A DNA stretch of 64,000 nucleotides from Silene latifolia (lineage: Eukaryota > Streptophyta > Magnoliopsida > Caryophyllales > Caryophyllaceae): the NCBI RefSeq assembly GCF_048544455.1, contig NC_133537.1:69597634-69661633 (forward strand), in the 5' to 3' direction. Within the stretch, counting starts at the first letter, position 1, and every line of letters starts with the position of its first letter. Positions 11,701 to 22,758 of the stretch are shown piece by piece. The translations under genes were made by a program, and so were the position numbers. Under the pieces are notes generated by a model, which was not told the DNA's origin, did not search any database, and saw nothing but the letters and a program-made list of their open reading frames with translations.

Positions 11701-14700
11701 TTCCAGCCAAGATGCTCCAATATACCATGTGTATACAAAGGCATTTCCATATAACATCTTGGATGCAAATGTCACATGTGTATCTCCAGGTCCATGCCAG
11801 TAATACGATAACAAAAAACCACACGGCATTACACATTTCCAACGAAGACACCTTTGTTAAACTACGTAGGCATCCCCAAGTGTTGATTCTTATTTCATAC
11901 TCTCACATACAAAAATTTATTCTGTTAGTTCAATTTTTTAAGCCAAAGTGCCATGAAAAGAATATTTCTACATGTTTAATAATAAGTCAAGAGCCCGTGT
12001 TACGAGAAGCATGCACAAGTTGTGGTTCAACTAAGACGAGAACAAAATGCACTCACTCGCTCATGGCTCATAAATAGCAACATCTCACACTGATTTATAT
12101 ACATGAGTTCTTAGTTTGAGGAGGCGCAAGGCGCATCGAGACGCTAAGAGGCCGAGGCGACGAGGCCAAGGTTTGCCTTGTGCTTTTTGAAAGCGAGGCG
12201 CTTAATTTGAAGAGGAGGAACTACATCAAGGCACACCGAGGTGCAAAGCGCAAGGAAATCGGGCACGCCTTTTGGATAAGAGATGCCTTATATTTAGTAA
12301 CAAATTTTTATTTTCCGAATAACATTTTGGGCAACAATACTTTTTTAAGAGTTTTAATGTTGACTATCATGTAAATGAGTAAAAGTTAGGAATAATGGGT
12401 AAAAGAAATGGCATGCTTAAAAGATCGTCATTGCTCTTTCATGGACGGGTTTTACTCTTTCACGGACTTTTTTCCATAATTTTTCCATTCATGCCCTTTT
12501 CTAGAAAACAAAGAATACAGTTTCTCTCTCACTCTCTTCTCCCTCTCCTCTAAAATTAGTCCTAATCTTACCAAAATCATCAATTGTGCACTTTAATTCA
12601 CTCATTAAACAAGTAATTATTCTAATTTGATCGGCAATCCATCAATTTTTTATATCAAAATTAACTGCATATACTTCAATTAAGCAAAATTTTACAATTA
12701 GGGTTCATTGAGGAATTTATGGTTGGGGTGGTCGGTCGCCGGAAGGGGATGGGGCAGGGCAGTGGGCGTCGTTGCAGGGGTGGGGCCTGGGGGTATGGTG
12801 GTCGTGCGACTGAAGTCGGGTAGGGATGGTGGTCGTGGGTTTGGGGTAGGACGAATGGTGGTGGTAGGTGTGCGACGATGGTGGTAGGGGCGGGGGTCAC
12901 AGATGGAAGAGGGTGGATGTTGCGTGGTCGGAGAAACCTGGGCCGGTGGTGCGCGTCTGAGGCGGGAGGGAGGGGGTGGTCCAATGGTGGCAGGGGAGGG
13001 GGGGGGGGGAAGAGGTTGTATTTTTCTTCGTTAGTTTCTAGGAGTGGTGGGTGGCCTTGGCCGGCTGTGTGCAGGCATCTAGGGCGGTGGGGCAGCGGAG
13101 GGAGCAGCGAGACGGTGGTTGTTGGGGCGGTGGTGGTGGTGGTTGATAGTTGATAGGAGGGAATTGAAAGGTTAAATTGAATTGAGAACAAAAAACGGTA
13201 TTGAAATAACAAGGGTATAATGGTCATTTATGTCCATGATTGAGTAAATCATGTTCATAAATGAGCACCACCCTAAAAGATCTAGATGAAAAAGATATGG
13301 AAAGTGCGTACTAGCGAATCTTGTTAAGTGAGACTCGTCCAAAAGCTTCACCTAAATTGCACCGAGGCGTTGCGTTTTAGCTGGTGCCTCATCCAAGGCC
13401 TGCCTTAGCCGGAGGCGGGTTTTTTAAACTAAGGCGAGGCGCCCTATTTTTAGTAACAAATTTATGTTTTATTGGTGGATGTACATTTTGCTCGAAATGA
13501 TCTCAAATCTTAGAAAGAATAAAAATCAACTTTTACTTTGCTTAAGGATTTCATATAACATATCTCCGACACGTCTTGAAGTATGGTAAAAATCACATAT
13601 TTATAGAAACAAAACAAACAATTACTTTCATTAAGTAGGCCACGCGAACAAAAAGAAGGCATTTTATGACACAAGTAAAATGGGAGGGAATATGGGTTTA
13701 GGACCTTAGTTTGAGAAGGAGCAAGGCGCATTGAGGCAATGGGATCCCAGGGCGACGAGGCGCAACACAACAAGCGAGGCAAAGGCGCACACCTAGGTTT
13801 CAAAATGCGCAAGGCACACCGAGGCAGAGGGGCCGATGCAATGTGGCGCAAGGCGAAGGCGCACGCCTTTTGCACGTGAGGCGCCCTATTTTGTATAACA
13901 AATTTGTAATTTCCAAATAAAATTTTGGGAAACAATAGGCTTTTTAGGAGTTCTCAAGTTGGCTAACATGTAAGTTAGGAATAATTGGGAAACGAAATGG
14001 TGAGCCTTCTCTAAAAGATATGGAAAGTGTATATTAGTTAGCCTTGTTAGACCTTGTTAGGTGAGCCTTGTCTACAAGGCGCACCTAAAATGCACCGAGG
14101 CGTTTTGGTTAGTGACTCATCCAAAGCGCGCCTCAGACGCACACAAGACGCGCTTTTTTTAAACTAAGGCGCACGCCTTATGAACACAAGGCACATTGAT
14201 TATCAAATGAACATCTATATTTTAGAATAACTTTTTGTGCAACAAGAGTCCCTTTTTTGTTTTTAAAGAGAGCTAACATGAATTTATAAGTGGAAATGAA
14301 GCATTAGGGGGGAAACAGAAGGGTGAAATGAAAGAATTTGGGAAAAAAAATATAGGATTTAATAGTAATGCGCCTTGGGTGCGCCTTTTGGATCCCATGC
14401 ACCTCAGACAGCTTGGAAGCCTTAGTGCGCCTTGCGCCTAGGTGCGTCACAGGCGCACTTTTTTAAACTAAGTTTAGGACTAAAAGATAAACCGGAAAGG
14501 AAGTTATCATACTTTTTTTACCAAGAAGTTGAAATTGCAATGAAACCGTGGATCAAAACGAGAGATTGGAACGCCTAGCGTACAGAACAAGGTTTAAAAT
14601 TATGATATTGGATATGTCGAACAATTTCCTAATGTATAAATTCCCCTTCAGGAATCTTATTGACAGTCCAATGAAACCTCCTTTCGCGTGCCATATTATG

Positions 14701-16543
14701 AATATGCATATGGTACTTTCACAAATGGAAACTCAGATAATTAAACCATACAACGGAACCTTAAATGCTCAAGTCCAAAAATAAAATTCAACTGCCCAGC
14801 TCTTCTGATGTTATCCTTGTTAATAGTTCACATTTGCATAACCTCACCCAATTGAATCAGAAACTGTACATTAACAATACGCGCACTCAAAACTTATCGA
14901 AGATATGGGTGATACCTTAAAATTTAAGACTAGATGGCCCACAGAAAGTGGTCAGCCATGAAAATTTCAAAATCGACCCTCCCACAAAGAAAAAAAAAAA
15001 CTAAAAATAAAAGAAAAACTCGGTTTCCATATTTAAATGTGTGATTGCAAGATTTCAGCAGAAACGTGAGTACCTGCATTGTAAAAGATATCTTTGCACA
15101 GAGAAACATTGTGATATAGGAAGAATCTAAGGCTCTGGCACTGGCAGTTAGAGGGCGCGTGGATTTTTGACATAACATTGCCTTTGAGCGACAACATAAA
15201 TGAATAGATGGCTTTTACAATACTACGGGGTCCCCGCAAAAAAGACAATGTACCAAAACTACATACTCCATGGTTACATTTTATTAATATAAATCCATGG
15301 AATGCAAGTCAATATCCTAGAATTACTAACTGAAAGGGTTTACATCAGATAATACCACAGAGAAATAAAAAGATAAAACTAAACATGTACAAATCCAAGT
15401 ATGAAAACCTAAGTGACATTCAATGATTCCAGTTATACAGAATAAATGAAACTTGAAGAAATGCAGCGTCGAGCATAAACGAATTTCTGATACCTTGACT
15501 TAGCAGTAGATTTTGAAGGATCAACGTAGATTTGAATGCCTGACAGATAGGGTACATAGTATTGAACAACAGAATCACTGTCATTCAATACCAAAGGAAC
15601 TCCGGCACCATAAGCACTCCACTCCTTAAATGAATTCCACAGGTCACTGAGGATGAAGTACGGTTGGACCTCGCCATCACATGTACTTAAACCCTTCATC
15701 GTCGTCTGCAAACCATCATTCCCCAATCCAACCAAACCAATTACTCAATCAGCATAACTTATTATGTTGGCAATAAATGTGTTAATGCAACCACAAACAA
15801 TCAACTTTCAGCAACTATTTTATTAAAAAACAACAACCATTTATTCACTTAAAACAATGAAGCTGCCACCCAATATTCATTCCAGAAAATATTACTATCA
15901 CATAACGAGTGACAAAATACGTTTCCTATGGCGATATCGTCCCCCCTAACCCAATCAATTTAACCCATTTTGAATCAGTAACAATTTTCAAGTTCAGAAA
16001 ATGCAAAATCCCAAAATTGGAATGACAAGGACCGGTTCCAAGAGTTGAAGTGTTGAACCCTGACATGCACTTAATCAAGAAATGAATGTATCAACAAAAC
16101 AACATATAATTTTTCTTAAACACTCATTCAACATGTATACAAGTAATCTCCATAATAAACAAACTAATAACAACCAGCATTAATGATTAAATAAACTTCG
16201 ATAACGCGTAAAATAAATAAAAATAAAAATAAACCCAACATTAAATAAATAAATAAAATACCTTGGATAGATAATGGGCATGAACAGAAGGAGTAATTGC
16301 TCCAAGGAAACGTTCCAAATTACTTAAAGGCAACTCAACACTAGGTGAAATGACACTTATACCCTTCGTTCCACCATTAACAACATCATTTTTAGTTCTT
16401 TCAAATTCTGCCTTCTTCTCATTATTATCATTAATTTTATTTAAGCTTGAACTTAATTTCTTATCATTATTCTTATTATTATTATTCTTATTATTAAACC
16501 CATTACTTTGTCTTCCATTAAACTGTAACCCAGCTCCCACCAT
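8705..16543 (-). CDS. DUF789-family protein, six exons
   Basis: Exons in transcription order: 16543-16262, 15705-15494, 10665-10395, 10315-10230, 10141-10050, 8937-8705. Splice phases close to a 391-aa protein. The N-terminus (MVGAGLQF) is followed by an Asn/Lys-rich low-complexity stretch. The family core begins with [29 protein letters not shown] lies at about 120-134, [14 protein letters not shown] follows, and a Ser-rich linker lies at about 170-181. [30 protein letters not shown] and [19 protein letters not shown] come next, and [14 protein letters not shown] closes the protein near 370-383. These are the signature blocks of plant DUF789, whose function is unknown. The exon 5 donor is taken as G|GTAATG at 10050/10049; a second in-phase donor (G|GTTGG) about 24 nt further would add eight residues. 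Intron 2 (10666-15493) is about 4.8 kb because of transposon insertions. Confidence 0.9.
9325..9590. repeat. Possible MITE in DUF789 intron 5
   Basis: Purine-rich sequence at 9345-9410 (gtttcgaaacaaaa..gaaggggaaagaagggg) is roughly matched by its complement at 9490-9575 (..cctttcaaatctcttcatccaaacaaaagg). This resembles the 'gtttggatgaag' arms of small hAT-like MITEs. The arms are imperfect and no target duplication was found. Confidence 0.3.
12110..13505. mobile_element. GC-rich hAT-like repeat, copy 1 (interrupted)
   Basis: Begins with CTTAGTTTGAGGAGGCGC, runs through degenerate 'aggcgcaaggcgcaccgaggcg' blocks, and reaches the complementary end TTTTTTAAACTAAG at about 13433. Its middle is homologous to 13705-14472 ('aacaaatttt', 'gttaggaataatggg', 'aaaagatatggaaagtg'), except for the insertion at 12427-13273. 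The right boundary is uncertain and no target duplication was found for this copy. Confidence 0.6.
12427..13273. mobile_element. Mutator-like non-autonomous element with GC-rich cargo
   Basis: Flanked by an exact 9-bp duplication (taaaagatc at 12418-12426 and 13274-13282). The homologous hAT-like copy at 13705-14472 shows the empty site (ctctaaaagatatgg). The ends are imperfect inverted repeats of about 37 bp; shared blocks include GCTC, ATG-AC, TTTACTC and TCA-GGAC. A 9-bp duplication is the Mutator hallmark. The interior changes abruptly from AT-rich (12480-12700) to a strongly G-rich segment (12720-13150) with long open frames on both strands. This resembles captured genic sequence, as in Pack-MULEs, though the 183-codon Pro-rich frame on the minus strand matches nothing I recognise. 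No transposase. Confidence 0.75.
13705..14472. mobile_element. hAT-like non-autonomous element, copy 2
   Basis: A 768-bp element with inverted ends CTTAGTTTGAGAAGG and (reverse complement) CTTAGTTTAAAAAAG. It is flanked by an exact 8-bp duplication, tttaggac (13697-13704 and 14473-14480), which fits hAT. The interior is built of 'aaggcgcaccgaggcg' blocks near both ends. An internal AAACTAAG at about 14161-14168 suggests a composite of two units. No transposase. Confidence 0.8.
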
Positions 16544-17260
16544 TTTTCTTTGTTTTTTTTTTTTTTACTAAAACCCACAAAAAAAAAAACAAAAAAAACC
16601 CAGAAAAAATTAATACCCAAGAATTAATTTTTTTAAGAAATCAAGAAAATAAGACGATTTTTTTTTCGATCTGCCCAGAATTTTAATAAAATCGAAGATC
16701 AAAACAAGAATTTAAGAAAAATGAGAATAATTGGGTATGCTTAGTTTTGACGAAAGTTGATTTTATTTTATTTTTTTATGATATGATGTTAGTGAATATT
16801 AATTTTGAAAAATGAAAGAAAGCTTAGAAATTCAGTGACCACGGAATTGAAAGATGACAGAAGAGAGACCAAAATAAAAATAAAAGAAAAAGATTAAAAT
16901 TGGTTTTTGTTATTTTTTGTATGAAAATGAAACAATGTCAAATTTTTTTTATATAATTATTTGGGTTTTTCTTTGGATTTTATCAGGAGAAAATTAGATG
17001 AATGAAGCAATGAGGAAAATAGGAGAGATGAGGAAGAAGAGTTTTTAAGTGAGTGATGATGATTTATTAATATTATAGGGTAGATACATGAAATCGTCCA
17101 AGTTTGTGTAACGCAACTTCTAAGATTATTTTCCACTATTAATCTCATTTCAGATTAAAATCCTAAAACCAATTATTAAATCACAAACTTTTTGTTTAAA
17201 AAAGAGACAACTTAAAAGGATCAGTAGCTAAAATGGGACAAAAGCAAAATTACTAATTTC
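16544..17260 (-). promoter_or_regulatory. Upstream region of the DUF789 gene
   Basis: DNA upstream (on the minus strand) of the DUF789 start codon. It contains A/T homopolymer runs (16553-16602) that lie in the likely 5' leader, and a purine-rich stretch at 16860-16890. No TATA box can be assigned with confidence. No other gene was seen. Confidence 0.4.
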
Positions 17261-17262
17261 TA

Positions 17263-17777
17263 CTCTCTTCGTCCTGACTCTCGATCATTTGTTTATCTTT
17301 GGTTTTTGTACTCCCTCCTATTTCCTTGTATCTCCCCCTTTCTTTTGGGCACAAAAATTAAGAAAGGGGAAGAAAGAAGAAATAAAGTAGAATAAAGTAT
17401 TGTAAGTTGTGAAATTTATACGTGAGAGAAAATAATAAAGAATGAATAATGAATAAAGAATAGATAAAGTAATGAGAGTTGTTGATTTTTTGGGAGAGAG
17501 AAATTAATAAAAAATGAATGAAACTTACCAAAAAAGGAAGGAGGGAAGATAATCAAACTTGTGTGAAAAAAGAAAGAGGAAGATAATAGGAAATTGGAGG
17601 GAGTATAAGATATGGAAAAGGGAGAGTAAAGTTGTAATGATTGTTAGTGGATGACAATTGGATTGTAATGGAGGTGTATGATCAAATTACCCATAAAATC
17701 CCTCCATCATATAGAAAGGTAAACAAACAAATAAACGCTCTAAAAAATGTAATAGGTAAACAAATGACCGAGACGAG
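17263..17777. mobile_element. Stowaway-like MITE (outer)
   Basis: Flanked by TA dinucleotides (17261-17262 and 17778-17779). The ends are imperfect inverted repeats: 'ctcttcgtcctgactctcg' plus 'atcatttgttta' on the left, and the complement of 'ctcgtctcg' plus 'gtcatttgttta' on the right. Another Stowaway element (17311-17603) is inserted inside it, close to its left arm. Confidence 0.6.
17311..17603. mobile_element. Stowaway MITE (inner)
   Basis: A 293-bp element with arms CTCCCTCCTATTTCC and CTCCCTCCAATTTCC (reverse complement of the right end), flanked by TA on both sides. CTCCCTCC is the classic Stowaway/mariner MITE terminus. AT-rich interior, no coding sequence. Confidence 0.8.
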
Positions 17778-17887
17778 TAGTAAAAATCTTATGTATCTAT
17801 CCAAGTAGGGTGTTATTTGACCAATTGACCTTATAAAAACTTGGGAGAAACAATCACTCACTAAGGCGCCTTTTTCTTTGGTTTTTT

Positions 17888-18055
17888 TGAATCAATCGAG
17901 CTAAAATGAATGAAGTTGAACTGATGAATCGAATTTGAATCGAATCGAATGGAGCCGAGCTAAATCGAATCGAATCTGAATGGAGGTTATTTCAATGAAC
18001 TTAATAGAGTTGAACTGAACTAAGCTGATTAGAGCTGAATTGAACTGAAATAATA
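17888..18055. repeat. Degenerate GAATC/GAACT simple-sequence block
   Basis: A run of related pentamers (gaatc, gaact, gagct) with loose 5- or 10-bp phasing and no open reading frame on either strand of genic character. A matching block lies at 19130-19265 on the other side of the ATT microsatellites. Confidence 0.6.
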
Positions 18056-18127
18056 TTAATATTAATATTAATATGAATAACAATAATTATAATTATAATT
18101 ATTATAATTATTAATTAATATTAATTA

Positions 18128-18171
<44 letters not shown>

Positions 18172-18184
18172 ATTATTATAATTA

Positions 18185-18225
<41 letters not shown>

Positions 18226-18248
18226 AGAAGAAGAAGAAGAAGAAGAAC

Positions 18249-18299
<51 letters not shown>

Positions 18300-18332
18300 A
18301 ATAATTTGATTATTATTATTATTATCGTTATC

Positions 18333-18411
<79 letters not shown>

Positions 18412-18420
18412 TATTATTAT
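18056..18420. repeat. Long (ATT)n / (AAT)n microsatellite
   Basis: About 360 bp of nearly pure ATT/AAT trinucleotides. It switches strand sense several times (ATT, then AAG near 18226-18247, then AAT, then ATT), so inverted segments could form hairpins. The poly-Ile/Leu frame across it is an artefact. Confidence 0.9.
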
Positions 18421-18429
18421 AAGGTAGCC

Positions 18430-18890
18430 ACCATGAACCATGGTTCACCATCAATCTAATTAGGTGAAATAATGGAGCACCGATTTGGTAGATTGATGTT
18501 TAAAATATAGTCATTTATCATCCTAATTTGACTGATTAGGTAGCCATCACGAAGTACCAACAATCCTAATTTAATTAATTTGATAAATAAAAATTGACAG
18601 ACCCTAATTTCATCTTTAACAAATAAATAAAATTTGGTTCATTAATTAAAACTCAACAAATAATATTAATAATTGATAACAAGTAAATTAATTTATTATT
18701 TGATAAATTAGAATCCATCTTGTAAGTTTTAAGTCATTTGAGCAATTAAATTAAGTTTTAGGGAAAAATATTGAGTTAAGAGTTCACTTGGTTCGGTTTT
18801 AGGTGAAAAGGGTACAAAATAGAAGTTATGAAAAAGTGTATGTGAAAGAGTAAAGTTCGTATATGAAAAAATAATTAGGTATTAATAATA
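18430..18890. other. AT-rich spacer
   Basis: No gene or recognisable repeat. The phrase 'ggtagccaccatgaacca' near 18422 recurs loosely as 'ggtagccatcacgaag' near 18539, hinting at an old local duplication. Confidence 0.4.
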
Positions 18891-18942
18891 GTAATATTAA
18901 AATTAACAATGTTATTAATAATATTATTATTAATTAATATTC

Positions 18943-18975
<33 letters not shown>

Positions 18976-19095
18976 GTATTAATTATATTAATATGAATAT
19001 TATTGATTTTAATAACCATAATATTCATAATAATAACAATATGAGGATGACTAATTAATAATAAATTAATAATAATAATAATAATAATATTAATA
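18891..19095. repeat. Second AT-trinucleotide block
   Basis: AAT/ATT repeats interspersed with 'attaatattcat'. More degenerate than the microsatellite at 18056-18420. Confidence 0.7.
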
Positions 19096-19129
19096 AAAAC
19101 TATTAAGTTTAAGATTTGCAAAATTGAAA

Positions 19130-19265
19130 TTGGCTGAATTTAGTGGAGTGAATTTAATCGAATCAATAGAAATTGAATCGAATCGAATCGAGTTGAATCG
19201 AATCGATCTGAATAAGTGAATCGAGTTGAATGAATCGAATAAGTAAGTGAATGAAATGAAATGAA
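19130..19265. repeat. Degenerate GAATC simple-sequence block, second copy
   Basis: Repeated 'gaatcgaatcgaatcga' with 'gttgaatcg' variants on the plus strand, the same sense as 17888-18055. Confidence 0.6.
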
Positions 19266-19289
19266 AAAAATAATGTAGGAAAAACATGA

Positions 19290-20205
19290 CCTAACTTATT
19301 GAGATATCACTTATTACGCACCCTTTTATTATCAACGGTTTCATCCACCATATCCCATATCCCATATCCACAAGATAAATCAGGTGGAATAGATAACAGC
19401 TGGATATTTTCATCCTTAATATTTTACTACTATTCATTGATTAATTTTCGAGATTTACAAATTACAGACTTAAATGAAGTTAAGAGTAGTTACTAAAGAT
19501 ACACAAACTACTGTATCAAATTTCAAATCAATTGTGCAAACTTTGATAAGTTGAAAATAACTAGTATAGACTATGTGCAATGCATGTACGGTATATATAG
19601 ATTTTGATATTTTAATGTATTAATTTATTTAATTATAAATTTTTATTTTTTACTATATTATTTATTGATTTTTACTTTTTACTATATTAATGTGCAATGT
19701 ATATACGGTATATAGACTGATGTATTGCTTATAATCATCTAATGAGTCACCAAAAAAATAAAAAAAAAGTTACGAAGTATCATTACCGATTGAACAAGTG
19801 AAGTAATACTATTTTTTTTCATCAACCTCATTGAACAATGATAGCATATCCGTCTAACGTGTAGTTCGTCTGAGCCTATGTTGACTTATTTGTTGTAAAT
19901 AGTTTCATCAAAACATCATTTTGTTGACCACTTTATGTGATAAGTTGCCTTATATGAGCACTTCAAAACCATACAATATTGCAATTCATTTGAATTAATT
20001 TTCTTAATTCAAATTCATGTGACGAGTTATACAATTTTAAACATTAAATAAAGTTCCTTGAACTTAGTTGATGTGCTTATTTATCATAGTTAAAATAACA
20101 TTCAATAATATGTTTTCAAAATTATTAAGACTATTAAAAAAATAACGTTTCTTAGACTACTAGCTGAGATAATAGTTTGTTACAAAAGGTTATGTGGGTC
20201 ATTGG
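19290..20205. other. AT-rich intergenic DNA
   Basis: No gene seen. A near-duplicate phrase 'atgtgcaatg.at.tacggtatatag' occurs at about 19574 and 19689, suggesting a local duplication of about 115 bp. Confidence 0.45.
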
Positions 20206-20333
20206 ATTGGAGTACATAAATTTAATGCACGTATTTGTTACAATTTGCAGTTGTCTTTTTCTTAATCTGATTGGAGTACATAAATTTAATGCACGTATTT
20301 GTTACAATTTGCAGTTGTCTTTTTCTTAATCTG
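20206..20333. repeat. Exact tandem duplication, period 64 bp
   Basis: Two identical head-to-tail copies (20206-20269 and 20270-20333) beginning 'attggagtacataaattt'. Non-coding. Confidence 0.88.
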
Positions 20334-20599
20334 TTTTGATTTTTTTCCTTTTAGGTTTGTCGACTCTTAATTTCGTTATTTTTTCCATATTTTGTGCATT
20401 ATTTCAAAAGGTAACGTAAGAGACGTATACTTTTTCATAAGGTAACGCTTGGAAGAAAATTTTGCTCCAATTAGATTGACCATAAGTCATTAAAATTGAT
20501 TATTTTTTTAAGGAAACAAATTTGGTTAAAAGTTAATTAAAAGAAAAGAATTTAGTAGGTTTAAAAATAGGCTCTAAACCTTGTGACTTGAGAGAATTA

Positions 20600-20985
20600 G
20601 GACATTTTTTTTAATCTAAATTCAATTAATTTACTATTAAGCTTAGTTTAGTTTAGTTAAATTAACTTTTAAGTCTATTAAATTTAGTTATGTTTAGTCA
20701 AGTAAAATATAATTACGTTTACTTAAATAAACTTTAACTAGTTAAGATTAATTAAGTTAAGCTTAGTTTGCTTTAAAAAAAGTCAAGTATAGTTAGTTTA
20801 TTTCAGTTAACTTTAATTAATTTAAGTTAAATTTAATAAAAAAATTATTTAAATTAAGTTAATTTATTTAAACATATTAAGTTAAGTTAAATTCATCAAG
20901 TAAAGTTTAATTAAGTAAAGCTAATTTAATTAATCAAGTTACGTTCATTGTAATTAAGTAAAAGATCGAAATAAGTTTAATTAAC
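20600..20985. repeat. Degenerate TTAAGTT/AGTTAA simple-sequence tract
   Basis: About 380 bp built of variants of 'ttaagtttagttaa', without fixed phasing. It is reminiscent of degenerate telomere-like TTTAG motifs but lacks the G-rich heptamer TTTAGGG. No gene. Confidence 0.5.
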
Positions 20986-21499
20986 TAGGAACTACCATCT
21001 ACCAAATTTGGCGGTGTTAAAGCCCGAGTTTTCCTTCAATTCTAAATATTTTCTAGTTATGTTATTAAAATTACCCTTATCTCTTATTTGTTGTTATTCT
21101 GTTCTCACCGTGTGTGAGTTTTGTGTCTGACATTAGTGTGAGTTCCATCAATCTATTTGAGAGGTTCAAGAATTATGGGTCAGATCAAGGCTCTTATGTC
21201 TATTGATACGGTGATGCGACGAGTTTCGAATCATTGACGTACAATTTTAGAACATGCAAGGTTCATTTTTTTTCAAAACAATATCAGATCTATAAATCCC
21301 CTCGCTAATTATATGAAAAAACAATTGCATTATAGAGGGGATATATACAAAATCGCTTTTATCTTATATTGATCTTTGTTCACTTTAATTTACTTTAGTT
21401 AAATTAATGGGCGTTAAGTTATTTAGGTTACGTCGGAAAGTAAAGTGGAAAAGCAAAATCGAAAGCGATTTAGCCTTGTAGACAATATGAGATTATGTT
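20986..21499. other. Unassigned DNA left of element A
   Basis: No recognisable coding sequence. Slightly higher complexity than its surroundings. It continues on the other side of element A at 30282. Confidence 0.4.
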
Positions 21500-21504
21500 G
21501 ATTA

Positions 21505-22758
21505 TGTTGGAATTTGTGTCCTTCGACAATAATGCGATCACAACTGTTGATCATGATGATCACATATTTAAGTCTCATTATAAAGAATACAATTGGGAAG
21601 TAATATTTTACTGTCAACTGGTCCACACATATCGGTAATGATTGGCTGACTAGAGTTTGACATTACTGTCGTGAGACGGTGGTGACCAGTTGATCCCCTT
21701 AGGTCATACCTAAAGGGTAACACTCTTAATTGATCATTTAATTGATCGTATGACGATACGGGTCAATTAAAATATTTAAAATTGACGGACGATTTTGGAA
21801 GTAATATTTACGTGTCTCATTGAAATTTGATTAAATGAGATACGTAAGTAATCGAATTGTTTCATTACTCAGATGAAATTATTGTTTAAGGAAACAATTG
21901 AAATTGAATGAATTATTATAAATACAAATTATTGTGATTTATAATTGGTAAAATATTTTGGTACAAGTAATTGTGAATTACTAAGTCGATTTTTGTATAT
22001 GACGTATTTTTATTAATACGTTGATTTTTAATATGTTAAAAATACATGACAATTTTATGTGACATGTGACATGTGACAAATTGACAAAAATAAAATGGAT
22101 TCCATTTTATATGTGTGTGCCGAAATTAAAGAGGAGGATTAGGCAAATATTGTGTTGATTATATTAGTGGAAAACATAATCATTTCCTACAATACTAGCC
22201 ATGCAAAACCTAGTTGTCATTGTGAAGACAAAGTAGTGCATGCATTGGTCCCTCCTTTTCCCCTTACCCGGTTTTTCATAAGAGTAAAACCAAAGGTTTT
22301 GCCTTATAATTTAAGATATACACTTGATAACATAGTAGTGTATTAATTCATTCATCATCCATCACAAAATATTTTAGAGAGATAAAATATTTTCTTCCTT
22401 CTTCTCCTTCTCTTAACCGGTTTTAAGAGACCAAATTAAATAATTTTTGGGTCAATTTTATGCTAAATTAATATTGTTCTAGTATTCATAATATTAATTT
22501 AATTAAGAGTTTGCCTTGGGTATTTTACTTTGGGAGGGATTCTACATTTGGATCCTAGTTCATCCATTAAGGAGAGCACAAGAACAAGAGAGAAGGAGAT
22601 CTCTCTTGTGCCCAAATAAACCGAAATACCAATGTAAGATAGAGATTTCTTCCTTAACTATTTTATTGTTTGCATGCATAAGATCACCATTTAATTTTAT
22701 GACTAAATTAACAATAACATATATGAATATGTTAGTAAAGAGATCTAGATTTCTAACA
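21505..22758 (+). repeat. Element A 5' LTR
   Basis: 1254 bp, begins TGTTGGAATTTGTG and ends TTTCTAACA. It differs from the 3' LTR by roughly 17 substitutions plus small indels of 3 and 8 bp (counted by eye, about 1.4 %), indicating recent insertion. Confidence 0.92.

Noticed and set aside
12676..13227. 183-codon Pro/His-rich frame on the minus strand
   Set aside because: Lies wholly inside the Mutator-like element. Its low-complexity composition comes from the G-rich plus strand, and there are open frames on both strands. Treated as possible captured DNA, not a gene.
18221..18454. Poly-Ile/Leu frame
   Set aside because: Translation of the ATT microsatellite.
19561..19600. Minus-strand Helitron 3' end (CTAG near 'gtgcaatgcatgtacgg')
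   Set aside because: The stem is weak and the hairpin-to-CTAG spacing is long; not convincing.
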